Assembly (NCBI GenBank): GCA_030830965.1
Contig: JAURLX010000011.1
Coordinates: 57,763 to 121,762, forward strand
Direction: 5' to 3'
Source: Verrucomicrobiota bacterium
GTDB lineage: Bacteria > Verrucomicrobiota > Verrucomicrobiia > Opitutales > UBA953
Length of the DNA: 64,000 nucleotides
Made by a program: the position numbers and the translations under genes
The notes under the pieces: generated by a model
What the model was told of the DNA's origin: nothing
The model's input: the letters and a program-made list of their open reading frames with translations, nothing else
Database searches by the model: none
In this document: piece after piece, positions 8,363-16,906 of the stretch
Layout: each line of letters begins with the position of its first letter
Position numbering within the stretch: position 1 is the stretch's first letter

Positions 8363-9015
8363 TGGACGGCCACCACGTCGGCGCAGTCGCTGCGACCCAG
8401 TCCCTCGGTGGAGCCGACGTAGTTCTCGGAGGTGAAGATGATGACCCGCGCGGGCAGTCCGCCGGTCGTGGAGATGGGCACGAGCTCCTCGGGAAGCTCG
8501 CTCAAGCCGGGCACGGTCACGCTGCGGATGCTGCCGTCGCCCGAGGTGTCGAAAATCATCTGGATGTTGTGGTTGCCGAACCGGTCGATGAGGACGGGAT
8601 TGCCGGCGGAGGCCGCGGTGTAATCGAAGAAGTCCTCGCGGGCGAAGGCGAAGAACTCCTCCGCGTTCCGGTTAAAATCCCGCCGGTCGGCGGCGCTGAG
8701 CGCGGAGCCGTTGGGGTTCTTGCCCGACATCGCCTTGACCATCTTGGTGCAGAGCGTGACATCCCCGTTGATCTGGTGAAGGGTGTCGGAGGCGGTGTTG
8801 TAGTTGCCCGTCCCGATGTGGGGATAGTAACCGTAGGTCTGCTTGTACTTAAGAATGCCGTTGGCCAGCTGCGAGAAGGCGGTCTGGGAGGTGGCCTTCA
8901 CGGCCCTCTTCCGTATGCCGCTGATAGCCGGGAAGAGCACCCCGGCCAGGATGCCAATGATGGCGATCACCGTGAGGAGCTCGATGAGGGTGAAACCAGG
9001 ACGACGGGAACGCAT
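8359..9015 (-). CDS. Pseudopilin, GspG-like, first gene of cassette
   Basis: This 218-aa protein has a prepilin leader MRSRRPG then FTLIELLTVIAIIGILAGV, the most canonical of the four and very close to major pseudopilin GspG/PilA leaders. After the helix come the sequence ISGIRKRAVKAT and a tyrosine-containing stretch (ILKYKQTYGYYP) like GspG beta-region starts. The start is set at ATG 9015, giving a leader of normal length; longer upstream extensions would place extra residues before the leader. A TACAAT-like box lies about 27 nt upstream. It is probably the major subunit of the pseudopilus made by this operon. Confidence 0.78.
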   Translation of the reverse strand: MRSRRPGFTLIELLTVIAIIGILAGVLFPAISGIRKRAVKATSQTAFSQLANGILKYKQTYGYYPHIGTGNYNTASDTLHQINGDVTLCTKMVKAMSGKNPNGSALSAADRRDFNRNAEEFFAFAREDFFDYTAASAGNPVLIDRFGNHNIQMIFDTSGDGSIRSVTVPGLSELPEELVPISTTGGLPARVIIFTSENYVGSTEGLGRSDCADVVAVQ

Positions 9016-9041
9016 GGCGGCGGGCGAGAATGGGGACAAGC

Positions 9042-9047
9042 ATTGTA
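9042..9047 (-). promoter_or_regulatory. Possible -10 box of pseudopilin operon
   Basis: Read on the minus strand, these bases are TACAAT, one mismatch from the sigma-70 -10 consensus, about 27 nt before the first pseudopilin ATG (9015). I do not see a convincing -35 hexamer at 16-18 nt spacing, so this is a weak call. Confidence 0.3.
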
Positions 9048-9107
9048 TCCCCGGATAGACCGGACAGACCAGCAAAAAGAAGCCCCAAGCGGGCCTTTCA
9101 CGGCCCT

Positions 9108-10586
9108 TCAGCGGGGCAGCAGCAGAAAGCAGGCCGCGGCGACCGCCGTCGGGAAAGCGGCCCACAGGAATAGCCTCACCGGCGAGATGCCGGTACCGTA
9201 GTGACGGGCCAGAATCGACTGTCCCGCCGGATTCGGGGCATTGGCGATGACGGTGAGGCCGCCGCCGGTGACCGCGCCCGCCAGCACGGCGAACTGCAGG
9301 GACCGAGCGACCGCGGAGCCGTCGGACATGGCCGGAACCTGCGAGGCGAGGTAGGTGATCGCCGCATTGTCATTGAAAGCGGTCAGGATGGTCGCGCCGA
9401 AGAACAACTCCAACTCCCCGAGCCGGGACAGGACAGGGGAGATCCACCACGACTGAAGCCCGCCGTGGATCACCAGCGACGCCAAGAAGAAGGCGACCAG
9501 CAGAGGCCCCCTGAGACGGACCGGTGACTGCCACTGGGGCGTGGCCACGGTGAAGGTGAGGAAGACGAGCAGCCCGGCCATCAGGAGGGCTCCGTGGTGA
9601 CCGACGAGCATGAGGACGGTCCAAGCCATCATGGCGAAATGGGCCAGGACGACCCAAGCCGGCACCACGGTGCTGGATTCGGGGCGGAGGGCCGGGTCGG
9701 CGCGGCCGGCGAGCTCCTTGAACTCGCGGCGGAAAAGAAGCCCGTAGACGACGGTCGACAGCACGATGGCGAGCACGGCCTTGAGGCCGAAGTGGACCAG
9801 CATGTGCTGGGTCGACCAGCCCCAGATGCCCGCCACCATGACCACGGGCGGCGCAGCGAAATGGGTGAGGGTGCCGCCGATCGAGACATTGACGAAGAGC
9901 AGGCCGAGCGTGGCGTAACGGAACCGGTCGGAGGGCCTGAACTCCAGGAAGAACTCCGCCAGCATGAGCGCGGCGATCGTCATGGCGGCGGGCTCGGTGA
10001 TGAGGGACCCGAGCAGAGGGGCCACGCAGAGGACCACCGTCCAGCGGGCGAAGGGCGAGCCTCCGAAAAGCCCGGCCACGCGGCGCAGGAAGGCGGAGGC
10101 GGTGGCGAAGACCGGCCGCGAGGAGGCGATCGCCATGATCACAAAGACGAAGAGCGGCTCGAGGTACTTCGGGGAGGCGAGGATGCGCGCGCCCGGCGCG
10201 GACGGATCGGCTACCAGCCGGGCCGCGGCGGCGTAATCGGCCGTCTCCATGTAGGCGGTGGCGAAGGCCCAGCCCTTGCCCGGCCAGAGCACGAAGGCGT
10301 AGAAGAGGACGAAGGCCCAGATGCCGAAGACGGCCTCGACCTCACCGAGGAAGTGAAGGGCGGCGGCCCGGAAGTCAGCGGAGCGCCCCTCCTCGTTGAC
10401 GGGCGCCTCACCCTTGCGCACGCGCTCCGCGTGCGCCGCCTCGAGGCGGTGGGCCCAGGAGGAGAAGAAGGGGGTCAGGAAGGTGTGGATGATCGCCAGC
10501 AGGAAGATCAGCGAAGCCACCGGAAGGAACGGATCGGCCCGGGCGGCCGTCATGAGCTCCTCGTACAGTGTCATTCCTGACGGCAT
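9108..10586 (-). CDS. Putative Na+/H+ antiporter (PF07399-like)
   Basis: This 492-aa polytopic membrane protein has roughly ten or more hydrophobic helices. Conserved-looking features include the N-terminal FFSSWAHRLE region, the polar in-membrane segment LLGSLITEPAAMTIAALMLAEFF, NVSIGGTLTHFAAPPVVMVA, and the C-terminal TAFNDNAAITYL and NAPNPAGQSIL. These match my recollection of the 'putative Na+/H+ antiporter' family (DUF1504), a member of the ion-transporter superfamily. Transported ions are untested. The start may be ATG 10586 or ATG 10574; neither has a clear ribosome site. It lies 45 nt downstream of the efflux operon on the same strand and could be read through from it. Confidence 0.75.
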   Translation of the reverse strand: MPSGMTLYEELMTAARADPFLPVASLIFLLAIIHTFLTPFFSSWAHRLEAAHAERVRKGEAPVNEEGRSADFRAAALHFLGEVEAVFGIWAFVLFYAFVLWPGKGWAFATAYMETADYAAAARLVADPSAPGARILASPKYLEPLFVFVIMAIASSRPVFATASAFLRRVAGLFGGSPFARWTVVLCVAPLLGSLITEPAAMTIAALMLAEFFLEFRPSDRFRYATLGLLFVNVSIGGTLTHFAAPPVVMVAGIWGWSTQHMLVHFGLKAVLAIVLSTVVYGLLFRREFKELAGRADPALRPESSTVVPAWVVLAHFAMMAWTVLMLVGHHGALLMAGLLVFLTFTVATPQWQSPVRLRGPLLVAFFLASLVIHGGLQSWWISPVLSRLGELELFFGATILTAFNDNAAITYLASQVPAMSDGSAVARSLQFAVLAGAVTGGGLTVIANAPNPAGQSILARHYGTGISPVRLFLWAAFPTAVAAACFLLLPR

Positions 10587-10631
10587 GCAGCCAGAAAACC
10601 GAAGCGACGCGGGTTGACAACCCCAACCGAA

Positions 10632-12014
10632 TCAAGGTCCGGGCGCGACAGGATCGGCGCCGCCCAGGGCGCGGCAGAGATCGGCGTGCGCCGCGGCGCG
10701 CTCGAAGCGGAGTCGGGCGACCAGGATGCGCGACTCGGCGAGGCGGCGACGGGCCAGGAGCAGCTCGCCCGGGGCGCCCTGCCCCGCCTCGGAGCGGGCT
10801 CTGGCAAGACGGAAGGATTCACGGGAAGCGGACTCGACCCGGTCGGCCGAAGCGGCCGCGGCGCTGGATTCACGCACGTCGGCGAGGGCGTCGCGCACTT
10901 CGCGCAGGGCCTGGTAGGCCGCACGCTCGTACTCGGCCGCGGCCGCGCGGACGCCGGCCTCCGCGGCCTCGACACGCGCGGCACCGCGCCCCCAGTCGAG
11001 CAGCGGGACGGAAAAGTCGACACCCAGCGAGCGGGTCTCGGTCGGCCCTTGGAACATGCCGGCGAGCTCGCGGCTCTCGGTCCCGAAGGCACCGGTGAGA
11101 CTGAAGGTCGGGAGACGCGAAGCGACCTGGAGTCCGACCCGCGCCGTGGCCTCTACGAGCGTCTGCTCGGCGGCGCGTACGTCGGGGCGGCGCGAGAGCA
11201 CCGCGGCCGGCAAGCCCGTCGCGGGCGTCGATGGAGAGCGCAGGGGGCGGAGGGACGGGGCGAGGGTGCGGGCGGGGGCCCCGGTCAGGAAGCCGAGCAG
11301 GCTCTCGCACTGCGCGCGGCGGCGGCGGACCGCGGCCCGATCGGCCGTGGCCACGGCCAGTGCCTGCTCCGCGGCGGCGACGTCGGCCGGTCCGACCGCG
11401 CCGACGGCGCCGCGCTTGACGGCCAACGCGAGTTCCTCCGTGCGAACGGCGACGAGCTCGTCGGAGGCGGAGGATGATTCGTCCGCCGAGCGAAGCTCGG
11501 CGTAGGCGCGCACCACCGAGGCGGCCAGGGTCAGCCGGACGTTCTCCGCCGCCTCACCGCTGGCCAGAAGCCGGGCCCGGGCGGCCTCCTCGGAGCGCCT
11601 CACCCGCCCCCAGAAGTCGAGTTCGAAGGTGGTGGAAAGACCGGCCCGGTAGGAACGGCGGCTGCGCGTGAAGGTGTTGTTGATGGGCTGGAAGCCGCCC
11701 TCGCTGACCCGGCTGCCCACGTCGGAGCCCGCGCCGTTGACCTGCGGCATGGCGGCGGCCCCCACTTCCTCGAACTGGGCGCCCGCCTGCTCGACGCGAG
11801 CGACCGCGGCGCGCAGGTCGGCGTTGGCCGCGAAGGCGGCCTCGACCAGCCGGTCCAGTTCCGGCTCGCGGAACGAGCGCCACCAGTCGGCGCGCACCGC
11901 GGGACCCTGCGCGGCGGCGGGGAAAGCGGCGGGCACGGGCATCGCGGGCTTCACGTAGTCGGGACCGACCGTGCAGCCGGCCAGCAGCGCCGCCAGCAGG
12001 AGAGACGGCCTCAT
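10632..12014 (-). CDS. Outer-membrane efflux channel lipoprotein (NodT/OprM type)
   Basis: This 460-aa protein has a lipoprotein signal (MRPSLLLAALLAGC) and the typical start of NodT-family channels, CTVGPDYVKPAMPVP. Two OEP repeats of helical hairpins are visible, the first near LDRLVEAAFAANADLRAAVARVE and the second near RPDVRAAEQTLVEATARVG. It forms the outer-membrane duct of a tripartite RND efflux pump. The start ATG at 12014 overlaps the stop of the RND pump gene (ATGA), so the pump and channel are coupled. The longer in-frame N-terminus would extend into the upstream gene and disrupt the signal. Confidence 0.93.
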   Translation of the reverse strand: MRPSLLLAALLAGCTVGPDYVKPAMPVPAAFPAAAQGPAVRADWWRSFREPELDRLVEAAFAANADLRAAVARVEQAGAQFEEVGAAAMPQVNGAGSDVGSRVSEGGFQPINNTFTRSRRSYRAGLSTTFELDFWGRVRRSEEAARARLLASGEAAENVRLTLAASVVRAYAELRSADESSSASDELVAVRTEELALAVKRGAVGAVGPADVAAAEQALAVATADRAAVRRRRAQCESLLGFLTGAPARTLAPSLRPLRSPSTPATGLPAAVLSRRPDVRAAEQTLVEATARVGLQVASRLPTFSLTGAFGTESRELAGMFQGPTETRSLGVDFSVPLLDWGRGAARVEAAEAGVRAAAAEYERAAYQALREVRDALADVRESSAAAASADRVESASRESFRLARARSEAGQGAPGELLLARRRLAESRILVARLRFERAAAHADLCRALGGADPVAPGP

Positions 12015-15000
12015 GACACGGCCCCCTTCCCTTCCTTGCGGCCGGACAGGAGGTGGAAGAACCAAGGGATGAAAAGCGTCGCCACGAAGGTGTCGAAGAC
12101 CATGCCGCCCATCACGCCCGTCCCCATCGAGCGACGGGCGGCCGCGCCGGCGCCGATGGCGAAGGCGAGGGGCACCACCCCGAGCACGAAGGCGAGCGAG
12201 GTCATCACCAGCGGACGGATGCGGATGCGCGCCGCCTCGACGGCGGCCTCCGCGGCGGAACGTCCCGCACGCCGGGCGGACTCGGCGAACTCCACGATGA
12301 GGATGGCGTTCTTGGCCGCGAGGCCAATGAGCGTCACGAGGCCGATCTGGAAGTAGATGTCGTTGGGCATCCCTCGCACGGCCACCGCGGCCAGGGCGCC
12401 GAGCAGGGCGAAGGGCACGGTGAGCAGCACGCCCAGCGGGAGCGAGACGTCCTCGTAGAGGGCCGCCAGGATCAGGAAGACCATGAGCAGGGCCATCAGG
12501 AAAGCCGGGAGGGCCGACGTCGCCGCGCGCTTCTCCTGGAGGGCCTGCGCCGTCCAGTCGACCTCGTAGCCGAAGGGCAGGACCTCCTCCGCGACGGACT
12601 CGACGACCGCGATGGCATCGCCGGAGGTGACCCCCGCGGCGGCGGAGCCGATCATGCGCGCGGCGAGGAAGCCCTTGTGCCGCTCGAGCTGCTCCGGGCC
12701 GGCCTGCGGCAGGAAACGCACGAAGGTGGAGAGCGGTGCCATCTCCCCCGTGGCGGAACGCACGTGGACGCGGCCGGCGGAGGCGACGTCCATCCGGTCC
12801 TCGGCCTCGGACTGGATGAGCACGCGGTGCGTGCGGCCAGAGAGGGTGAAGTCGTTGGCGTACACGACGCCGATGGTGGCCTGCAGCGCCTCGTGGAGTT
12901 CGGGGATGCCGACGCCGAAGGAGGCCGCCCGCACCTCATCCACCTCGGCCAGCATCTGGGGGACCGAGGGACGCAGGAAGACCCGCAGGCCGGTGAGCTC
13001 GGGCCGGGCGCGCAGGGCCGCCTCGAGGGTCTCCACCGTGGCGAAGAGCCGGGCCGGGTCGTCGTCCGTCTTGGCCAGCAGGTAGAATTCAAACCCGCCG
13101 GCGGTGCCGATCCCCCGGATGGCGGGCGGATTCACCACGAGGCACATGCCGTCGGACTGCGACAGGCCGATGCCGTTGAGCTGCCGGGCGAAGGACTCGC
13201 CCCCGGCCGTGCGGGTGCCGAAATCCTTGAGCGGAAGGAAGATCGTCCCCGAGTTGGGCTTCTCCCCGCCGCCCAGCAGGTCGTATCCGCTGATGGCGAA
13301 CGTGTGCCGGACCGCGGAGTCGCCCGGAGGCTGCTCCTTGAGGACGGGCGTCAGCCGATCCATGAACGCACGCGTCCGACCGATGCTGGAGCCGTCGGGG
13401 AGCTGCACCATCGCCAGCAGGTAACCCTGGTCCTCGGGAGGAAGGAATCCCTTGGGCACGTGGAGCAGCAGGCCCGCGTTGGCCGCGAGCACGGAGAGGA
13501 ACAACGCGGCCGCGGCGCCCGGGCGCGCCAGCAGCCATTTCACCGCCGCGCCATGCCAGGCGGCCGCGCGGCCGAAGCCCGCGGCGAAGGCGGAGGAGAC
13601 GCGCCCGGCGACGCCGGCGCCATGTCCGTGCCGCCGGAGCAGCAGCGCGCAGAGCGTCGGGGTGAGAGTGAGGGCGACGAAGCCGGAGATGACGACCGAG
13701 ATGGAGACCGTCACCGCGAACTGGCGGTAGAGCGCGCCCGCGATGCCGCCCATGAACGCGACGGGGAGGAACACGCAGACGAGCACGCAGACGATGGCGA
13801 CGACCGCCCCCGCCACCTCGCGCACGGACTCCCGGGCCGCGGCCGGGGCAGGAAGGCCTTTCTCCCGCATCAGGCGCTCGGTGTTCTCCAGCACGACGAT
13901 CGCGTCGTCGACGACGATCCCGATGGCGATGACCATCGCGAAGAGGGTGAGGATGTTGATGCCGAAGCCGAAGAGCCAGAGCCCGGCGAAGGATCCCACC
14001 AGGGAGACCGGCACGGCGACCATCGGGATAAGCGTGGCGCGCCAGGAGCCGAGGAAGAGGAAGACCACGATGGCCACGAGCACCGCGGCCTCGACCAGGG
14101 TGTGGCGCACCTCCCCGATGGCCGAACGCACGAAGCGCGTCGTGTCGAAGGGGATCTCGTAGGCGACGTCCGGCGGAAAGCGCCGGGCGAGCTCCTCCAT
14201 GCGCGTCCGGATGCGCTCGGCGGTGTCGAGGGCGTTCGCGCCCGTCTGCAGGAAGACGCGTATGCCCGCCACGGGACGCCCGTCCAGCTTGCTGACCTGC
14301 TCGTAGCTCTGGGAGCCGAGTTCGACGCGGGCCACGTCGCGCAGGCGCAGGGCGCCTCCCGTCGTTCCGGCGCGCAGGACGATGTCGCCGAACTGCTCGG
14401 GGGTGGCGAGCCTGCCGCGGGAGACGACGGGGATGACGAAGGCGGCCTCGACCGAGGGCTCCTGCCCCAGCCGGCCCACGGAATACTGGGTATTGCTGGC
14501 CCGGACGGCCCGGAGGACATCGCCGGGCGTGACGCCGAGCGCGGCCATCCTGTCCGGACGCAGCCAGACGCGCATCGCGTAGTCGCGCGAGCCGAACACG
14601 CCGCAGTCGCCGACGCCCTCGATGCGCTTGAGCTCCTCGGCCACCGCGGAGGACGCGTAGTTGCTCAGGAAGACGGAATCATGGGTGGCTTTCGGCGAGA
14701 GCATCGAGACCGACATGAGGATGTCGTTGGACCGCTTCTTGGTGATGACGCCCAGGCGCCGGACCTCCTCCGGCAGACGCGGCTCGGCCAGCTTGACCCG
14801 GTTCGCCACGAGGATGGTGGCCATGTCCGGGTCGACGCCGCTGTCGAAGACCACGGAGATGCTCAGCGTGCCGTTGGACGAGGAGTTGGAGGAGTAGTAG
14901 AGCAGCCCTTCGACGCCGTTGATTTCCTCCTCGAGCGGCGCAGCGACGTTCTTGACCAGGGCGTCGGGCGAGGCGCCGGGGAAGCTCGCGACCACGGTCA

Positions 15001-15130
15001 CCGTCGGCGGCGCGATCTGAGGATACTGCGAGAGGGGCAGCTGGGTGAAGGCCAGGCCGCCGACGATCACGATGACGACGGAGAGTACCCCGGAGAAGAC
15101 CGGCCGGCGGATGAAGAAGTCCCAGCTCAT
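12011..15130 (-). CDS. RND multidrug efflux permease (HAE1/AcrB family)
   Basis: This 1039-aa inner-membrane pump has the normal length and topology of AcrB-type transporters: the amphipathic start MSWDFFIRRPVFSGVLS, two large periplasmic loops and twelve predicted helices. The proton-relay aspartate pair lies in IGIVVDDAIVVLENTER (about residues 406-407), and the partner lysine in GLAAKNAILIVEFA (about residue 939). With the adaptor and channel next to it, it expels hydrophobic compounds using the proton gradient. It is three bases downstream of the adaptor gene. The divergent TetR regulator and palindrome indicate ligand-responsive repression. Confidence 0.96.
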   Translation of the reverse strand: MSWDFFIRRPVFSGVLSVVIVIVGGLAFTQLPLSQYPQIAPPTVTVVASFPGASPDALVKNVAAPLEEEINGVEGLLYYSSNSSSNGTLSISVVFDSGVDPDMATILVANRVKLAEPRLPEEVRRLGVITKKRSNDILMSVSMLSPKATHDSVFLSNYASSAVAEELKRIEGVGDCGVFGSRDYAMRVWLRPDRMAALGVTPGDVLRAVRASNTQYSVGRLGQEPSVEAAFVIPVVSRGRLATPEQFGDIVLRAGTTGGALRLRDVARVELGSQSYEQVSKLDGRPVAGIRVFLQTGANALDTAERIRTRMEELARRFPPDVAYEIPFDTTRFVRSAIGEVRHTLVEAAVLVAIVVFLFLGSWRATLIPMVAVPVSLVGSFAGLWLFGFGINILTLFAMVIAIGIVVDDAIVVLENTERLMREKGLPAPAAARESVREVAGAVVAIVCVLVCVFLPVAFMGGIAGALYRQFAVTVSISVVISGFVALTLTPTLCALLLRRHGHGAGVAGRVSSAFAAGFGRAAAWHGAAVKWLLARPGAAAALFLSVLAANAGLLLHVPKGFLPPEDQGYLLAMVQLPDGSSIGRTRAFMDRLTPVLKEQPPGDSAVRHTFAISGYDLLGGGEKPNSGTIFLPLKDFGTRTAGGESFARQLNGIGLSQSDGMCLVVNPPAIRGIGTAGGFEFYLLAKTDDDPARLFATVETLEAALRARPELTGLRVFLRPSVPQMLAEVDEVRAASFGVGIPELHEALQATIGVVYANDFTLSGRTHRVLIQSEAEDRMDVASAGRVHVRSATGEMAPLSTFVRFLPQAGPEQLERHKGFLAARMIGSAAAGVTSGDAIAVVESVAEEVLPFGYEVDWTAQALQEKRAATSALPAFLMALLMVFLILAALYEDVSLPLGVLLTVPFALLGALAAVAVRGMPNDIYFQIGLVTLIGLAAKNAILIVEFAESARRAGRSAAEAAVEAARIRIRPLVMTSLAFVLGVVPLAFAIGAGAAARRSMGTGVMGGMVFDTFVATLFIPWFFHLLSGRKEGKGAVS

Positions 15131-15133
15131 GTC

Positions 15134-16243
15134 TCAGCGCCCGGCGACCGAAGCCTTGGAGCCGGGGCGCAGCTTCTGCAGCTGGTCGAGCACGACGCGG
15201 TCGCCGGTCCTGAGCCCGGAAAGGACGGCGATGTCGGCGCCCTGGACGTCTCCCAGGACGACGACGCGGGACTCGACGATGTCGCCGTCTCCGAGCACGA
15301 GGACCGCCCTGCCCTGCGGCGTCTGGATGAGGGCGGTCTGCGGAACCAGGAAGGCGGGGACCGGCCGGCCGGTCACGCGCGCACGCACGAACTGGCCCGC
15401 CATGAGGCCACCCTGGGCATTGTCGAAACGGGCCCGGAGCTGGATGTTGCCGAGCCGGGCGTCGATCTCGGGAGCGGAGAAGTCGACGCGCCCCACCACC
15501 GGGTGATCCGCGCCGGAAACGGTCTGAAGGCGGACTTCCGCGCCGCGCGCCCCCTCCGAAGAGCCGCCGAAAAGACGGGCGTGGTCGGCCTCGGGGATGC
15601 CGAAGCGCACCCACACCTCGTCGGAGCCGACCACCGTGGTGAGCAGGCCGTCCGCGCCGACCGGGGTGACCAGAGAGCCCTCCGTGCGCAGACGGCGTCC
15701 GGCGACCCCGTCAACGGGCGCGCGCACCTCGCAATAGGCGAGGTCGAGCTCGGCCATCCGAAGCCGGGCGGCCGCAGCGTCATGCGCGGCGACGGCGGCG
15801 TCCCGGTCGGCCGCGGCGTCCAGACGGTCCTTCTCGCTGGCGGCCTTCTGGGCGAAGAGCTTGTCCTGGCGCGCGGCCTCCGCCGAGGTCCGCCCGACAC
15901 GGGCCGCCTCCTGGGCCAACTGGGCCCGAGCGAGCGCGGCGGCCGCGGCGTAAGGCGCAGGATCGATGCGGAAGAGCAGGTCGCCCGCACGGACACGCGC
16001 CCCCTCCCGGTAGTCCACGGTCTGCAGGAGGCCCGTCACCCGGGCGCGCACCTCGACCTCGCGGACGCCCTCGACCTGCCCCGGGGCGAGCAAGGTCTGG
16101 GCCATCCGGCCCTCCTGTACGGCCAGCACCGTGACGCGGGGGGGAGGCGGGGAGGAGACGGGCGTCTCCTGTCCGCAGGCGGCGAGCATCAGCACCACCC
16201 CGGAGAGGACGGGCAAGACCACGCTTGATTTACATACAGACAT
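15134..16243 (-). CDS. RND efflux periplasmic adaptor lipoprotein (AcrA/MexA family)
   Basis: This 369-aa membrane-fusion protein has a lipoprotein signal (VVLPVLSGVVLMLAAC). The order is as expected: a barrel-sandwich/lipoyl half (VEVRARVTGLLQTVDYREG), a helical hairpin (AAAALARAQLAQEAARVG), the second lipoyl half (YCEVRAPVDGVAG), a beta-barrel and a membrane-proximal domain. The ATG at 16241-16243 lies inside the AcrR-like palindrome and has no visible Shine-Dalgarno. A GTG at 16222 is an alternative, but it would remove the only N-terminal lysine of the signal. It is the first gene of the three-gene efflux operon. Confidence 0.93.
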   Translation of the reverse strand: MSVCKSSVVLPVLSGVVLMLAACGQETPVSSPPPPRVTVLAVQEGRMAQTLLAPGQVEGVREVEVRARVTGLLQTVDYREGARVRAGDLLFRIDPAPYAAAAALARAQLAQEAARVGRTSAEAARQDKLFAQKAASEKDRLDAAADRDAAVAAHDAAAARLRMAELDLAYCEVRAPVDGVAGRRLRTEGSLVTPVGADGLLTTVVGSDEVWVRFGIPEADHARLFGGSSEGARGAEVRLQTVSGADHPVVGRVDFSAPEIDARLGNIQLRARFDNAQGGLMAGQFVRARVTGRPVPAFLVPQTALIQTPQGRAVLVLGDGDIVESRVVVLGDVQGADIAVLSGLRTGDRVVLDQLQKLRPGSKASVAGR

Positions 16244-16249
16244 GTATGT
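16232..16249. promoter_or_regulatory. AcrR-like operator in the efflux/regulator divergent promoter
   Basis: ACATACA (16232-16238) and TGTATGT (16243-16249) form a perfect 7-bp inverted repeat with a 4-bp spacer. The enterobacterial AcrR operator uses the same TACATACA/TGTATGTA half-sites, which I recall from the acrRA system. It sits in the 24-bp space between the divergent adaptor and TetR genes and overlaps the adaptor start codon, so a bound TetR dimer would block both promoters and initiation of the adaptor mRNA. Confidence 0.75.
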
Positions 16250-16267
16250 TTAGTTAGAGGACGCCAG

Positions 16268-16906
16268 ATGGCCCGCAAGACCAAAGCAGAGGCGGCCCGC
16301 ACCCGCGACCGCATCGTTTCATGCGCCCGGCGCGTGTTCGCGCGCCGGGGGGTCAACATGGCCTCGCTGGACGAGGTGGCCCGTGCCTCAGGAGTCACAC
16401 GCGGCGCGGTCTACTGGCATTTCAACGGCAAGTCCGACCTGTTCATGGCCGTCCGCGCCCAGACCGGCCCCCTAGTCAGCTTCGAACCCCCACGAGAGAA
16501 GGACCCGCTGGAGGCCCTTGAACGGGGGCTGATCGGGGCGCTCCGTCGGCTCGCCCGGGACGAGGCGGCGCGGGACACCTACGAGGTCATGCTTTGGCGC
16601 TGCGAATACGTGGGGGAGTTCGCGGACGTTCGCCGGGACCTCATGGAAGCCGGGAAGTCCTTCCTGCGGCAGACCGAGGCCCTCTACCGGAACGCGGTCC
16701 GTCGCGGTATGCTCGCCGCCGGTATCGACCCACGGACGGCCGCCCTGGAGACGTTCTGCCTCTACGCCGGCATGCTGAAGATCTGGCTGGCCGACGAGGG
16801 CGGCGGCCTGAGAAGCCGGATCGAGAAACTCATCCGGGCCCACGTCGCGTCCCGCCGCCGAAGCAGGGTTGCCACGCGCCGCGCCCGCGGCAGCATGAAG
16901 CCATGA
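16268..16906 (+). CDS. TetR/AcrR-family repressor of the efflux operon
   Basis: This 212-aa protein has an N-terminal TetR helix-turn-helix at residues 10-60 (RTRDRIVSCARRVFARRG, then ASGVTRGAVYWHFNGKSDLF). The YWHF(N/K)GK.DLF motif is specific to AcrR/TtgR-type regulators of RND pumps. The C-terminal ligand domain begins near residue 75 (EALERGLIGALRRLA), resembling the AcrR C-domain. An AGAGGA ribosome site (16256-16261) lies six bases before the ATG. It is divergent from the pump operon with an AcrR-like palindrome between them, so local control of efflux and autoregulation are likely. The downstream gene overlaps its stop as ATGA. Confidence 0.93.
   Translation: MARKTKAEAARTRDRIVSCARRVFARRGVNMASLDEVARASGVTRGAVYWHFNGKSDLFMAVRAQTGPLVSFEPPREKDPLEALERGLIGALRRLARDEAARDTYEVMLWRCEYVGEFADVRRDLMEAGKSFLRQTEALYRNAVRRGMLAAGIDPRTAALETFCLYAGMLKIWLADEGGGLRSRIEKLIRAHVASRRRSRVATRRARGSMKP

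Noticed and set aside
12053..16228. Very long open frame (about 1390 codons) on the plus strand opposite the efflux operon
   Set aside because: It is antisense to three well-supported genes; composition (Gly/Arg/Asp/Glu/His-rich, no domains) is that of a high-GC shadow frame.
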